From assembly GCF_000196135.1 (NCBI RefSeq), contig NC_005090.1, positions 1,126,001 to 1,190,000 on the forward strand: a stretch of 64,000 nt of DNA, read 5' to 3'. The position numbers and the translations under genes are program-made. The stretch is from Wolinella succinogenes DSM 1740. GTDB lineage: Bacteria; Campylobacterota; Campylobacteria; Campylobacterales; Helicobacteraceae. Below, piece by piece: positions 17,207 to 26,909 of this stretch (position 1 is the stretch's first letter; each line of letters begins with the position of its first letter). The notes under the pieces are model-generated. The model did not search any database. It saw nothing but the letters and a program-made list of their open reading frames with translations, and had not been told where the DNA came from.

Positions 17207-18448
17207 TTGAAAAGAGGCGTGAGCTACGAAGAGGCGTTAGAGATTTTATCGAGCTCTGGCGTGAGGCTAAAGGGCGAGGAGAAACTATTCTTGCACGATG
17301 CCCTAGGCAGGGTGCTCGCTAGAGACATCATCGCCCCAAGTGATATGCCCCCCTTTCCCACGGCGGCCATGGATGGGTATGCTTGCTCATCTAGGGATAT
17401 TAACGAGGGGAGAGCCTTGCGCATAGCAGGGGATAATCCTGCAGGAAATCCTTGTGAGATGGCGCTAGAGGAGGGGAGTTGTATCAAAACCTTCACGGGT
17501 GCTAGAATGCCACGGGGGGCTGATACGCTCCTTATTGTGGAGAATGTCAAAGAGGAAGAGGGATTTTTGAAGCTCACCGCTCCTGCCCCTAGAGCGGGAG
17601 TTTTTATCCGCCAAGCGGGAGACAACTATCGCCAAGGAGAGATTCTGCTCCCCAAAGGCACTCTTCTCACTCCCTCAGAGATTGGGCTTTTAGCCAGTCT
17701 CAACCATCTCTTTGTCCATGTGCGCTCCAAGCCTATTGTGACCATCTTAAGCGGAGGAGATGAGCTTGTAGAGCTTGGCGAGGAGAGCTTGAGAGTCGGT
17801 GCGCTAAGGAGCGCGAACAATCATCTCCTCAAAGCCCTGATCGATTCGATGGGAGGAGAGGCTAGACTCACGGACCTTTTACCCGATGAACCCCATGCGA
17901 TTGAGGAGGCATTAAAGAGTGCTCTAGAAGAATCAGATATCGTGCTCACCACGGGGGGAATGAGCTTGGGGGATTACGACTTCACCCAGCAGGCGATCTA
18001 TAAGCTCTGCGATGAGGTGCTCTTCCATGGAGCCAAGGTGAAGCCTGGCAAGCCCATTGCCTACGCCAAAAAAGGCGACACTCATCTCTTTGGATTGCCA
18101 GGATTCCCCAACTCCTGCCTCATCACTTTTTATCTTTTTGGGCGAATCATCCTCCATCGGATGCTAGGGGTCCCTTTTGAGCCCCTTAAGATTCGCGCTA
18201 AACTAGACGAATCGCTCCAAAAAGAGGCGGGTAGGGCAGAGTTTCGTGTCTGTACCCTGAAGCTCCAAAAAGGGGAGTGGAGGGTTGATTTTGAGGGCAA
18301 AAAGGGAATCCAAAGCGCTATTATCAACAATCTCTGTGGCCCCACGGCGCTAGTGATCTTGGATGAAGAGTGCACCTTTAAAGAGAGGGGCGAAGAGGTG
18401 GAGGTGGTGCTTTTTAAGCCCTTAGAGACTATTTTGCAAAGGAGTTAG
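17207..18448 (+). CDS. moeA: Molybdopterin molybdenumtransferase
   Basis: 413 residues. MoeA inserts molybdate into adenylated molybdopterin. The sequence shows the PPFPTAAMDGYA motif near residue 47, the GNPAGNP region, FTGARMPRGADT near 98, and the MoCF-fold signature TTGGMSLGDYDF near 249. The start TTG 17207 is chosen since GGAGG (17194-17198) is eight bases upstream; the TTG two codons earlier is too close. It follows ribA by 12 bases and precedes moaD by 2, in an apparent operon that supplies cofactor to enzymes such as NapA. Confidence 0.95.
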   Translation: MKRGVSYEEALEILSSSGVRLKGEEKLFLHDALGRVLARDIIAPSDMPPFPTAAMDGYACSSRDINEGRALRIAGDNPAGNPCEMALEEGSCIKTFTGARMPRGADTLLIVENVKEEEGFLKLTAPAPRAGVFIRQAGDNYRQGEILLPKGTLLTPSEIGLLASLNHLFVHVRSKPIVTILSGGDELVELGEESLRVGALRSANNHLLKALIDSMGGEARLTDLLPDEPHAIEEALKSALEESDIVLTTGGMSLGDYDFTQQAIYKLCDEVLFHGAKVKPGKPIAYAKKGDTHLFGLPGFPNSCLITFYLFGRIILHRMLGVPFEPLKIRAKLDESLQKEAGRAEFRVCTLKLQKGEWRVDFEGKKGIQSAIINNLCGPTALVILDEECTFKERGEEVEVVLFKPLETILQRS

Positions 18449-18450
18449 CG

Positions 18451-18672
18451 ATGGTGAAAGTAGAATTTTTAGGCCCCATTGGCAAGGCCGATATGGAGCT
18501 TGAGGTGAGTTCCCTCAAAGAGCTCAAGGAGGTGCTCAAAAAGGATCAAGAGCTCTCTAGCTGGTTGGAGGATTGCGCGGTAGCCGTGAATGATACGATC
18601 GTGAATTCTTTAGAGGTGGCGCTTCGCTCAGGCGATAGGGTTTCGCTTTTGCCTCCTGTGTGTGGAGGGTGA
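18451..18672 (+). CDS. moaD: Molybdopterin synthase sulfur carrier subunit MoaD
   Basis: 73 residues with a beta-grasp fold. It ends in the required Gly-Gly (PPVCGG) that is converted to a thiocarboxylate and donates sulfur to precursor Z. The DRVSLLPPV segment before it is typical. It sits directly between moeA and moaE. Confidence 0.93.
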   Translation: MVKVEFLGPIGKADMELEVSSLKELKEVLKKDQELSSWLEDCAVAVNDTIVNSLEVALRSGDRVSLLPPVCGG

Positions 18673-18675
18673 GCG

Positions 18676-19113
18676 ATGTTAGAGCTTTTTTCGGGGAGTC
18701 TTGACACTAAAGCGCTCTATGACAGGTGGCATATCATCGCCAGCAAGCGCAACTTTGGGGCTTGTTTGATGTTCACGGGCGTAGTGAGAGATGAGGAGGG
18801 GATTAGCGGATTGAGCTTTGATCTCTATGAGCCTATTCTTCGGGCATGGTTTGAGAGATGGCAGGAGAAGGCCAAAGCCCAAGGAGCGCTTTTTTGCATG
18901 GCGCACTCCATAGGTGATGTCCCCAATCATGAGAGCTCTTTTGCTGCGGCGATTCTCTCGCCCAAACGCCGCGTGGCGCTAGAGATGATTGAGCAATTTG
19001 TGGAAGATTTTAAAGCCAATGCTCCCATCTGGAAGTATGACCTCAAAGAAGGGGAGAGAATCTACGCTAGAGCACGCAGTCACAAGATTGAGGGAAGCGG
19101 GCTTCTTGCATGA
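18676..19113 (+). CDS. moaE: Molybdopterin synthase catalytic subunit MoaE
   Basis: 145 residues. Together with MoaD it makes molybdopterin. Family motifs include FTGVVRDE near residues 32-39, MAHSIGDVPNHESSF near 75-89, and the catalytic Lys region APIWKYDLKEGE near 116-127. It begins 3 bases after moaD and overlaps the next start (ATGA). Confidence 0.93.
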   Translation: MLELFSGSLDTKALYDRWHIIASKRNFGACLMFTGVVRDEEGISGLSFDLYEPILRAWFERWQEKAKAQGALFCMAHSIGDVPNHESSFAAAILSPKRRVALEMIEQFVEDFKANAPIWKYDLKEGERIYARARSHKIEGSGLLA

Positions 19114-19610
19114 AGAATCTCGCCTGTGCCTTCACGGGGCGCTCCAATAGCGGCAAAACCACGCTCATCGAGAAGCTCGCCAAAGAGCTCGCCTTCACGC
19201 ACAAAGTCGCCATCATCAAGCACGACCCCAAGGATAAAGCACGATTTGACACTGAGGGGAAGGATAGCTACCGCTTCTACCAAGCAGGTGCGAGCGTGGC
19301 GGTCGTCTCTAGCGTGAAAACCACGATTATGCTTCAAGAATCACGCTCTATCAAAAATATCGCCGCCAGTTTTGGCGAGGTGGATTACCTTTTTGTGGAG
19401 GGGCTCAAAGAGATCCCTCTCCCTAGAATCGCGGTGATGCGCGAAGAGGTGGAGGAGCGATTTTTCCCCTATATCAAGGCGGTTGCAGTCGATCACACCA
19501 TCAATAAAAAGCTCATTCCCCAAGGAATCGATATTCTAAACCTCAATGAGCCTCTAGAGATTTTGGCTTGGATTGACCAAAACGCTCTACCCATTAAGGA
19601 GATGCAATGA
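19110..19610 (+). CDS. mobB: Molybdopterin-guanine dinucleotide biosynthesis protein MobB
   Basis: 166 residues with a Walker A P-loop GRSNSGKTTLIEKL near residues 8-21, the KHDPKDKARFDTEGKDSYRF segment that is hallmark of MobB, and VEGLKEIPLPRI near 103-114. It binds GTP and aids formation of the MGD form used by NapA. Start and stop both overlap neighbours by 4 bases. No mobA or moaA is present in the window. Confidence 0.9.
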   Translation: MKNLACAFTGRSNSGKTTLIEKLAKELAFTHKVAIIKHDPKDKARFDTEGKDSYRFYQAGASVAVVSSVKTTIMLQESRSIKNIAASFGEVDYLFVEGLKEIPLPRIAVMREEVEERFFPYIKAVAVDHTINKKLIPQGIDILNLNEPLEILAWIDQNALPIKEMQ

Positions 19611-20131
19611 TTAAAATAGGAATCATCACGACTTCAGACCGTGCGAGTGCAGGAATCTACGAAGATATTTCGGGCAAAGCCATCGAATCGACCCTTAAAG
19701 AGTATCTCAAAAGCGAGTGGAAACCCCTCTATCGCCTTATTCCTGATGAGCAAAAGGTGATAGAGCAGACGATGATTGAGCTTTGCGACCAAGAGGGGTG
19801 CGCCTTGGTGGTGACCACGGGTGGCACAGGCCCTGCACTTAGAGATGTCACGCCTGAGGCGACCGAAGCGGTTTGCGAGAAGATGCTTCCCGGATTTGGC
19901 GAGCTTATGCGCCAAGAGAGCCTCAAATATGTTCCCACGGCAATCCTCTCAAGGCAGACCGCGGGTATTAGGGGGAAGAGTCTCATCCTCAATCTCCCAG
20001 GCAAGCCCAAGTCCATTAGAGAGTGCTTAGATGCCGTCTTCCCTGCGATTCCCTACTGTGTTGATCTCATTGAGGGGCCCTACATAGAGACCAACGAAGA
20101 GGTTATTCAAGCCTTTAGACCCAAAAAATAA
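19607..20131 (+). CDS. mog: Molybdopterin adenylyltransferase (MogA/MoaB family)
   Basis: 174 residues of the MoCF_biosynth fold. Motifs include TSDRASAGIYEDISG near residues 9-23, the TTGGTGPALRDVTPEAT loop near 71-87, and LPGKPKSIRECLDAV near 130-144. It adenylates molybdopterin before MoeA inserts metal. Overlaps mobB by 4 bases and is followed by moaC after 12. Confidence 0.92.
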   Translation: MIKIGIITTSDRASAGIYEDISGKAIESTLKEYLKSEWKPLYRLIPDEQKVIEQTMIELCDQEGCALVVTTGGTGPALRDVTPEATEAVCEKMLPGFGELMRQESLKYVPTAILSRQTAGIRGKSLILNLPGKPKSIRECLDAVFPAIPYCVDLIEGPYIETNEEVIQAFRPKK

Positions 20132-20143
20132 TCAAGGATTTTC

Positions 20144-20620
20144 ATGGAGCTCACCCATCTAGATGCCAATCACAATCCCAATATGGTCGATGTTTCCAAT
20201 AAGAGCGAAACCAAACGCGTGGCGGTAGCCAAAGGGACCATTACAATGAGTCAAGAAGCCTATGAGAGCGTCATCTCCCAGACCAATAAAAAAGGTCCGG
20301 TGCTCCAAACAGCCATTGTGGCAGCTATCATGGGAGCCAAAAAGACGAGCGATCTTATTCCTATGTGCCACCCACTCTTTTTGAGCTCAGTGGGGTGTGT
20401 GATCGAAGAGAATCCCGCCAACCACTCCTTTACCCTCACGGTCACGGCCAAGGTCGAAGGCAAAACAGGCGTTGAAATGGAGGCGCTCACGGGCGTTTCT
20501 ATCGGCCTTTTAACGATTTATGATATGGTGAAAGCGATTGATAAGAGTATGGTGATGAGTGAAATTTATCTCGTAGAAAAAGAGGGCGGTAAGAGCGGGC
20601 ATTTCAAAAACGCCCGCTAA
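20144..20620 (+). CDS. moaC: Cyclic pyranopterin monophosphate synthase MoaC
   Basis: 158 residues. It works with MoaA to turn GTP into cyclic pyranopterin. Motifs: NMVDVSNK near residues 8-15, the MCHPLFLS loop near 75-82, and the catalytic KAIDKSM region near 132 with GGKSGHF at the end. Last gene of the run that begins with ribA, followed by a hairpin pair. Confidence 0.95.
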   Translation: MELTHLDANHNPNMVDVSNKSETKRVAVAKGTITMSQEAYESVISQTNKKGPVLQTAIVAAIMGAKKTSDLIPMCHPLFLSSVGCVIEENPANHSFTLTVTAKVEGKTGVEMEALTGVSIGLLTIYDMVKAIDKSMVMSEIYLVEKEGGKSGHFKNAR

Positions 20621-20655
20621 GAGGGGAGCCTCTAGGTTAGCCTAGAAGCTTTTTG
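20594..20655. terminator. Terminator region between convergent moaC and gltD
   Basis: One hairpin (AGCGGGC ... GCCCGCT, 20594-20618) covers the moaC end. A second (TCTAGG-TTAG-CCTAGA, 20631-20646) is followed by AGCTTTTT on the plus strand and contains the gltD stop. It should stop transcription from the moaC side. Confidence 0.55.
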
Positions 20656-22019
20656 ATGATTGCTTTGGCGGCCTCTCGACCATCAAGCGCAGCATTGACT
20701 ACAAGATCAGCGCCTCGATAGCAATCCCCTCCTGCAAAGACATTGGGAAGGGAAGTCTCATAAGAATTATCCACGATGATTCCTCCCCAAGGGTGCAGTG
20801 CGATTTGGTGCTGCTCTAAAAAAGAGGGTCTAGCAGGATCAAAGCCTAGAGAGAAGATAATCACATCCGCTTCCACGACAAACTCGCTTCCCTCCACGAC
20901 CACACACTTTTGTCGTCCCTTCTCGTCCATATCGCAAAGTTCGGTTCGGTACGATTCGATTCCAGTAGCTTTGCCCTCGCGGAGAATCACCTGCTTGGGG
21001 GCGGCAAAAAATTCAAATTCTACCCCCTCCTCTTTGGCGTTCACATACTCTTTGTGGCTTCCGGGCATATTATTTTCATCGCGGCGATAGAGAATCTTCA
21101 CCTCCTCGGCTCCCTCTCTAATGGCGGTTCGCACACAATCCATCGCTGTGTCCCCTCCGCCAACCACGACCACGCTTTTGCCCTTGAGTTCGGGCAAAAG
21201 GATGGAGGATTCAACTCCAAAGTTTCGCTTTTGAATCGCCGTGAGAAAATCAATAGCGCTATAACAGCCCTCCGCCTCTTCTCCGGAAATCCTTGCCTTT
21301 TTAGGGGCGGTTGCGCCAATCCCCAAGAAGATAGCATCAAAGCCTTTAAGAAGCTTCTCAAAAGACATCTCCTTGCCAATCTCTTTACCAAGATGGAGTT
21401 TTAGTCCTGCTTGGGTGAGCTGATCAAGTCGTCTCTCTATGACGCTTTTTTCGAGTTTGAAGCCTGGGATTCCATAGGTGAGGAGCCCACCCGCACGATC
21501 TTGGCGCTCAAAGAGCTCCACTTTGAAACCTTCTCGAAGCAAGAAGGTTGCTGCTGAGAGTCCTGCTGGGCCTGAACCCACGATAGCCACGCTTTTACCA
21601 ACGCTTTTAGTGGCAAACTTTGGCTTGTAGCCAAGCTCCATCCCCTTTTCACTGATGAAAGTTTCAATCGCGCCAATAGTGATTGCCCCATAGCCATCAT
21701 TAAGAGTGCAATCCCCCTCGCAGAGGCGATCTTGAGGACAGACACGCCCCATGATTTCAGGGAAGGGCGAAGTGGCATGAGAGAGCTCAAAGGCGAGGCG
21801 AAAATCCTTTTCGGAGACCTTTTTGAGCCACTGAGGGATGAAGTTGTGGAGTGGGCATTTATTGTGACAATAGGGGTCACCGCACTGCACGCATCGACTC
21901 GCCTGAGGGGTCGCCTCATCGCTTGAGTAGGGCTGGTAAATCTCGCTATAGTCTTTGACTCGCTCTAGGGCTTGGCGCTTTTTAGGGTTGCTTCGTTCAA
22001 CTTGTAAAAAATTTTGCAT
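20637..22019 (-). CDS. gltD: Glutamate synthase (NADPH) small subunit
   Basis: 460 residues. It feeds electrons from NAD(P)H through FAD and Fe-S clusters to GltB. The N-terminal cluster cysteines are in CVQCGDPYCHNKCPLHN and in CPQDRLCEGDC. The FAD GSGPAGLSAA motif lies near residue 151 and the NADPH GGGDTAMDC motif near 288. The start ATG 22019 is preferred over 22031, because GGAG sits just upstream and it leaves a one-base gap after gltB. Coupled with gltB, ending convergent to moaC. Confidence 0.94.
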   Translation of the reverse strand: MQNFLQVERSNPKKRQALERVKDYSEIYQPYSSDEATPQASRCVQCGDPYCHNKCPLHNFIPQWLKKVSEKDFRLAFELSHATSPFPEIMGRVCPQDRLCEGDCTLNDGYGAITIGAIETFISEKGMELGYKPKFATKSVGKSVAIVGSGPAGLSAATFLLREGFKVELFERQDRAGGLLTYGIPGFKLEKSVIERRLDQLTQAGLKLHLGKEIGKEMSFEKLLKGFDAIFLGIGATAPKKARISGEEAEGCYSAIDFLTAIQKRNFGVESSILLPELKGKSVVVVGGGDTAMDCVRTAIREGAEEVKILYRRDENNMPGSHKEYVNAKEEGVEFEFFAAPKQVILREGKATGIESYRTELCDMDEKGRQKCVVVEGSEFVVEADVIIFSLGFDPARPSFLEQHQIALHPWGGIIVDNSYETSLPNVFAGGDCYRGADLVVNAALDGREAAKAIIKKLLG

Positions 22020-22020
22020 C

Positions 22021-25000
22021 TTAATCTCCATCCTCAGGGTTCAAAGGGGCTTTTTTCATGTTTTTGGGCAAGACGATCCAGAAGTTTCGCACCTCATCGC
22101 GGAAGTAAGCAAGAATATTTTTCGCCTTTTCGCTGCCCGTCTCGTTGATGTGCTGTTTGAGGAGCTTTTTGAGGTAGTGGCGCGCCTCATCTAGCTCATC
22201 GGTGTCGATTCGTTTGATTTCGATCAGCTCTTGGTTGACATGGTCGATGAAATCATGCTTTTTGTCATAAACAAAAGCGATTCCTCCCGTCATTCCCGCG
22301 CCAAAGTTGATTCCTGTCTCGCCTAGAATCACCACGACGCCTCCCGTCATGTATTCGCAGGCATGATCCCCTGTGCCTTCCACGATCGCCAAAGCGCCAG
22401 AGTTTCTCACTCCAAAGCGCTCACCCACTTCACCCGCGACAAAGAGCTTGCCGCCCGTGGCACCATAAAGACAGGTGTTGCCCGCGCAGGCGATTTTGTT
22501 TCGCTTGATTTCGGGTGTGATGACGATTTTGCCGCCATGCATCCCTTTGCCCACATAGTCATTTGCCGCCCCTGTGAGGTAGAGCGAGACTCCATGGATG
22601 AGGAAGGCGCCAAAGCTTTGACCCGCAACCCCTTCGAGATGAATTTTGATGGCGCCATCACTTAGCCCCTTGTTGCCATAATATTTGGCGATCTCGCCAG
22701 AGATTTTGGCGCCAAAGCTTCGGTTGGTGTTGCAGATGGTCTTCTCTAGGACAATCTTGTTTTTATCATTTTTGATGGTGTCATAGACCTCAGCGAGGAT
22801 GTTTGTCTCAAACTCATTTTTATCAAAAGGCTCATTGGAGGGCTTTTTGCAAATATTTCCCCCTTCAAGTCGCAAAAGAATCGAAGAGAAGTCAAATTTT
22901 TTGGCCATCTCATCATCAATCACTTGGAGTAGATCGCTCCGCCCCACGATCTCTTCAATCGTGCTATAGCCCATCTTGGCAAGAATCTCTCGAACATCTT
23001 CGGCTAGAAGCGTGAAATAGTTTTTGAGTCGCTCTTTGGTTCCGACAAAATGCTCTCTTAGGCGCGCCTCTTGAGTGGCGATTCCCACGGTGCATCGGTT
23101 TTGGTGGCAGACACGGAGCATTTTGCATCCAAGCACAGCGAGCATTGAGGTCCCAAAGGCAAACGATTCGGCTCCAAGCAGAGCGGCTTTCACTACATCT
23201 AGACCTGTTTTGAGTCCGCCATCGGTTTGGAGGTGGACAAATTCACGCAAGTGATTCACCTTGAGGGCATTGTGGGCTTCAGAGAGCCCAAGCTCCCAAG
23301 GATTCCCTGCAAACTTGATAGAGCTAAGGGGCGCAGCTCCCGTCCCGCCATCGCATCCAGAGATGATGATTTTATCCGCATAGGCTTTAGCCACGCCCGC
23401 GGCGATCGTGCCTACACCCAGAGTGGAGACGAGTTTGACGCAGATTTTGGCCTCAGGGTTGATCTGCTTGAGGTCAAAGATGAGCTGAGCCAAATCCTCG
23501 ATACTGTAAATATCGTGATGGGGGGGTGGGGAGATGAGCGTGACCCCAGGAATCGTGTAACGAAGCTCAGCAATGAGTGGAGTCACTTTGTTGCCGGGGA
23601 GCTGACCGCCCTCGCCGGGTTTGGCTCCTTGGGCAACCTTGATCTGAATCTCCTCAGCGCTTCGGAGGTAGAAAGGGGTGACGCCAAAACGACCTGAGGC
23701 GATCTGTTTGATTTTGGAGTTTTTAGGTCCTCGGCTGCGCTCCTCTTTCTCGCCTCCCTCACCAGAGTTGGAGCGCCCCCCTAGCTCATTCATCACCTCT
23801 GCAAGCGTCTCGTGAGCCTCAGGAGAGATAGAGCCAAGACTCATGGCAGCAGTGTCAAATCGCTTGAAGATCGATTCTTTGGATTCGATTTTTTCTAAGG
23901 GGAGGGGTTTTTTGTCCGTCTTGATCTCAAAAAAGTCTCGAATGAACTTCTTGTCACGCCCATCGATTCCTTTTTTTAACTCCAGGAAATCCTCTTTTTT
24001 GCCCGTGAGCGAGACTTTGTGGATTCCAAAGATGATATCGGGTCTAAAGTCGTGATACTCATCACCATGGACATATTTGTAGAAGCCGCCCACTCGGATA
24101 GGAAAGAGATCGTTTTTGTCCTCAAAAAAGGCATGATGGTGGGCTTTTTGGATACGCGCTTCGATCTCTTTGTAGCCAAGACCAAAGAGGGCGCCATGGG
24201 AATCGCTGAAACAATCTTTGAGAATCTCGCGCGAGAGCCCAATCACATCAAAAAGGGCGGAGTTGCGATAGGAGGCAACGGTGGAGATACCCATCTTGGA
24301 CATGATTTTAAGAATCCCTGCATTCATTGCGCTTCGTGTGTCGCGGAGCTGTTGCTTGATTTCGGCGTTGCTCTTCTCTTTCTCTTTGGCAAGCCCATAA
24401 ACGGTGGAGTAGAGCATGTAGGGATAGATCGCATTGGCTCCATAGGCGATTAGAATCGCTGCGGAGTGAGAATCATAAACCTCACCGCTCACCGCGACGA
24501 TGGAGACTTGAGAGCGCACCTTTGCCTCTAGGAGGGCTTGATTCAATCGGCCAATAAGCATCGCCATGGGGATACTTTGATGATTTGCATCCACTCCTCG
24601 ATCATCAAGAATCACGATCTTGATTCCCTCTTCTTTGACGCTTTGAATGATTTTTTGCACCAAGGTTTCGAGGGAGTTTTTGAGATCCCCTTTAAAAAGG
24701 GTGGGGAAGAAGCGATTGTGGAAGCACTCTTTATAGTGAGGCTTCTCTTGGTCGCCATGGGCTAAAAGCACCTCGAAATTCTCCTTCATAAGAATAGGGG
24801 AGACGGTTTTGAGGCGCTTGTAGCTGGGATCCTCTTTGAGGATATTGGGAATCGCACCAAAACCTGTGTTGAGACTCATCACGACTTTTTCGCGATAGGG
24901 ATCAATAGGGGGATTGGTGACTTGAGCGAATTTTTGGCGGAAGAAGTCGCTAAAGGGGCGTTGTTCTTTAGAAAAAGCCGCTAGAGGCGTATCATCTCCC

Positions 25001-26439
25001 ATGCTTCCTACTGCCTCTTTGCCATCCTTGCTCATGGGCTCAATGACCTGCTCGATCACCTCGTGTGTGATGTTGAAGTAGCGTTGCTTTTCTCGCAGAT
25101 CCTCTCTAGCGTAGTCACTGAAATCTACAAATGTAGAATCCATATGCTCTTGGAGATAGATGAGATTCTCATTGAGCCACTCCATGTAGGGATTGGAATC
25201 TTTGAGGTAGTCATTAATATCTTCATTTTTAAAGATTCGACCGCTTTTGAGGTCCACCCCGATCATCTCACCGCTTTGGAGTCTCCCTCTCTCTAGCACT
25301 TTCTCAGGAGCAATATCCATCACGCCATATTCGCTAGAGATGATGATCTGATCCTCTTTGGTGATGACATATTTGGCGGGGCGCAGACCGTTTCGATCCA
25401 AGATACAGCCGATGTAGCGACCATCCGTGAGGGAAACCGCCGCAGGACCATCCCATGCTTCAAATCTTCCGCTGGTGTACTCATAAAAAGCACGGAGTTT
25501 GGAATCCATGTGGGGGGAATTTTGCCATGGGGCAGGGATGAGGGAGCGCGCTGCTTTGAAAAAGTCTGTGCCATTGGCGATGAGGAACTCAAACATATTA
25601 TCAAGGCTCGCGCTATCGCTCACGCCCCTCTCTAGCAAGGGGAGAATACGGTCCATCTCCTCTCGGGTGAAGATTTGGCTCGCCACCGCTTCGGTTTTGG
25701 CCAAGGCGTTGTAGCGGTTGGCCTCTACGGAGTTGATTTCGCCATTGTGCGCAATGGTTCTGAAGGGTTGAGCAAGACGCCATTTGGGGAGGGTATTGGT
25801 GGAAAATCGCTGGTGGAAGAGGGCAAAGGAGATTTCAAAATCGGGATCGCGCAAATCTTCAAAGAAGGCGCGAATATAGGTGGGCATCACCAAGCCCTTG
25901 TAGGAGATGGTCTTGCTGGAGAAAGAGGCGATGTAGAAGTCGGGATCCTCTTTGAGGGCGTGCTCAATCTCTTTTCGCGCTAGATAGAGGAGCGCTTCAA
26001 ATCGCTTGGTGGCGATGAGGGAGGCGGGAGCCACAAACGCCTGAATAATCACAGGGAGCGTCTCTAGGGCTAGTGTGCCAAGCGCTTCCGTGTCCACGGG
26101 AACTTCGCGGAAGAGAAGCACTTTGAGATCGTTTTTGGCGCAAAGCTCCTTGAAACGCTCTTTGTGCGATTCCTCCTTGATAAAGAGCATGGCTACCGCG
26201 TATTGTTGGGGAAGGGAGACCCCTTCTTGATGGGCAACCTTGTGCATGAACTTCTCTGGCATGGAGAGCAAAAGCCCGCTTCCATCTCCACTCTTTCCAT
26301 CCGCGGCAATCGCTCCTCGGTGCATCATACGCTCTAGTGCCGTGATCGCTGAGACCAGCGTATCGTGCGAAGAGCGATTCTTGATGTTGGCCAACAATCC
26401 AAAGCCGCAGTTATCCCTAAAACTATGCAACAGATCCAA
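22021..26439 (-). CDS. gltB: Glutamate synthase (NADPH) large subunit
   Basis: 1472 residues. It makes two glutamates from glutamine and 2-oxoglutarate. The N-terminal class II glutamine amidotransferase has its nucleophile in NCGFGLLA (Cys near residue 11), which implies removal of a short propeptide. The FMN-binding synthase domain follows (GGRSNSGEGGE near 930; GCDGGTGAAP near 1060). The 3Fe-4S cysteines lie in CKMLRVCHQNRC, and the C-terminal GXGXG beta-helix is present. TTG at 26439 is the start, with AAAGGA upstream. The upstream 257 bp hold a -10-like TACAAT on the minus strand. Confidence 0.95.
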   Translation of the reverse strand: MDLLHSFRDNCGFGLLANIKNRSSHDTLVSAITALERMMHRGAIAADGKSGDGSGLLLSMPEKFMHKVAHQEGVSLPQQYAVAMLFIKEESHKERFKELCAKNDLKVLLFREVPVDTEALGTLALETLPVIIQAFVAPASLIATKRFEALLYLARKEIEHALKEDPDFYIASFSSKTISYKGLVMPTYIRAFFEDLRDPDFEISFALFHQRFSTNTLPKWRLAQPFRTIAHNGEINSVEANRYNALAKTEAVASQIFTREEMDRILPLLERGVSDSASLDNMFEFLIANGTDFFKAARSLIPAPWQNSPHMDSKLRAFYEYTSGRFEAWDGPAAVSLTDGRYIGCILDRNGLRPAKYVITKEDQIIISSEYGVMDIAPEKVLERGRLQSGEMIGVDLKSGRIFKNEDINDYLKDSNPYMEWLNENLIYLQEHMDSTFVDFSDYAREDLREKQRYFNITHEVIEQVIEPMSKDGKEAVGSMGDDTPLAAFSKEQRPFSDFFRQKFAQVTNPPIDPYREKVVMSLNTGFGAIPNILKEDPSYKRLKTVSPILMKENFEVLLAHGDQEKPHYKECFHNRFFPTLFKGDLKNSLETLVQKIIQSVKEEGIKIVILDDRGVDANHQSIPMAMLIGRLNQALLEAKVRSQVSIVAVSGEVYDSHSAAILIAYGANAIYPYMLYSTVYGLAKEKEKSNAEIKQQLRDTRSAMNAGILKIMSKMGISTVASYRNSALFDVIGLSREILKDCFSDSHGALFGLGYKEIEARIQKAHHHAFFEDKNDLFPIRVGGFYKYVHGDEYHDFRPDIIFGIHKVSLTGKKEDFLELKKGIDGRDKKFIRDFFEIKTDKKPLPLEKIESKESIFKRFDTAAMSLGSISPEAHETLAEVMNELGGRSNSGEGGEKEERSRGPKNSKIKQIASGRFGVTPFYLRSAEEIQIKVAQGAKPGEGGQLPGNKVTPLIAELRYTIPGVTLISPPPHHDIYSIEDLAQLIFDLKQINPEAKICVKLVSTLGVGTIAAGVAKAYADKIIISGCDGGTGAAPLSSIKFAGNPWELGLSEAHNALKVNHLREFVHLQTDGGLKTGLDVVKAALLGAESFAFGTSMLAVLGCKMLRVCHQNRCTVGIATQEARLREHFVGTKERLKNYFTLLAEDVREILAKMGYSTIEEIVGRSDLLQVIDDEMAKKFDFSSILLRLEGGNICKKPSNEPFDKNEFETNILAEVYDTIKNDKNKIVLEKTICNTNRSFGAKISGEIAKYYGNKGLSDGAIKIHLEGVAGQSFGAFLIHGVSLYLTGAANDYVGKGMHGGKIVITPEIKRNKIACAGNTCLYGATGGKLFVAGEVGERFGVRNSGALAIVEGTGDHACEYMTGGVVVILGETGINFGAGMTGGIAFVYDKKHDFIDHVNQELIEIKRIDTDELDEARHYLKKLLKQHINETGSEKAKNILAYFRDEVRNFWIVLPKNMKKAPLNPEDGD

Positions 26440-26696
26440 CGAAAATCCTTTATGGCAAACTCAATTCGGCTGCAAACCGAGAGAAAAATCCTAAGAGTCA
26501 AGCCCCTAGACCGCTAAACCCCCTTAATGCCCATGAACTCGAGGTTTTTGGACAAAATTGTAACCTGTTCGTCATTTTTTCCCGAGAAAAAACTGACTAT
26601 TTTTTAATCACAAAAAAAGAAAAATCTCACGATTTTAAGCTTTTTTTCTCCAAAGCAGGATAAAATCTAGACCAAAAGCCTAAAAAAGGAGCAAAA

Positions 26697-26906
26697 ATGG
26701 GCATAGCGGGATGGTCTTGTTCATATATGACAGGGGATAGGTGCGAGCGTCGCTCTTTTAAACCCTGTAGCCCAGGGGAGAAGGGATGCATACTCTATGG
26801 AAAAGCCACTTTCACTCCCCAAGAGACTCCCGTAGAAGATCGTCTTAAACGCTCCTTCAGGGAGGCGCCTAAAAACGCTTTTGCCTCCAAGAAGAGAGGG
26901 ATTTAA
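26697..26906 (+). CDS. Small four-cysteine protein of unknown family
   Basis: 69 residues from ATG 26697, with AAAAGGAGC immediately upstream and TAAAAT about 30 bases further up. Cysteines at 8, 16, 24 and 31 are regularly spaced by 7, 7 and 6 residues, suggesting a metal site. The C-terminal half is basic (DRLKRSF, ASKKRGI). It sits alone between the gltB promoter and the convergent cyclase gene. I recognise no family. Coding is supported by ribosome site, promoter and Cys spacing. Confidence 0.65.
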   Translation: MGIAGWSCSYMTGDRCERRSFKPCSPGEKGCILYGKATFTPQETPVEDRLKRSFREAPKNAFASKKRGI

Positions 26907-26909
26907 GCC

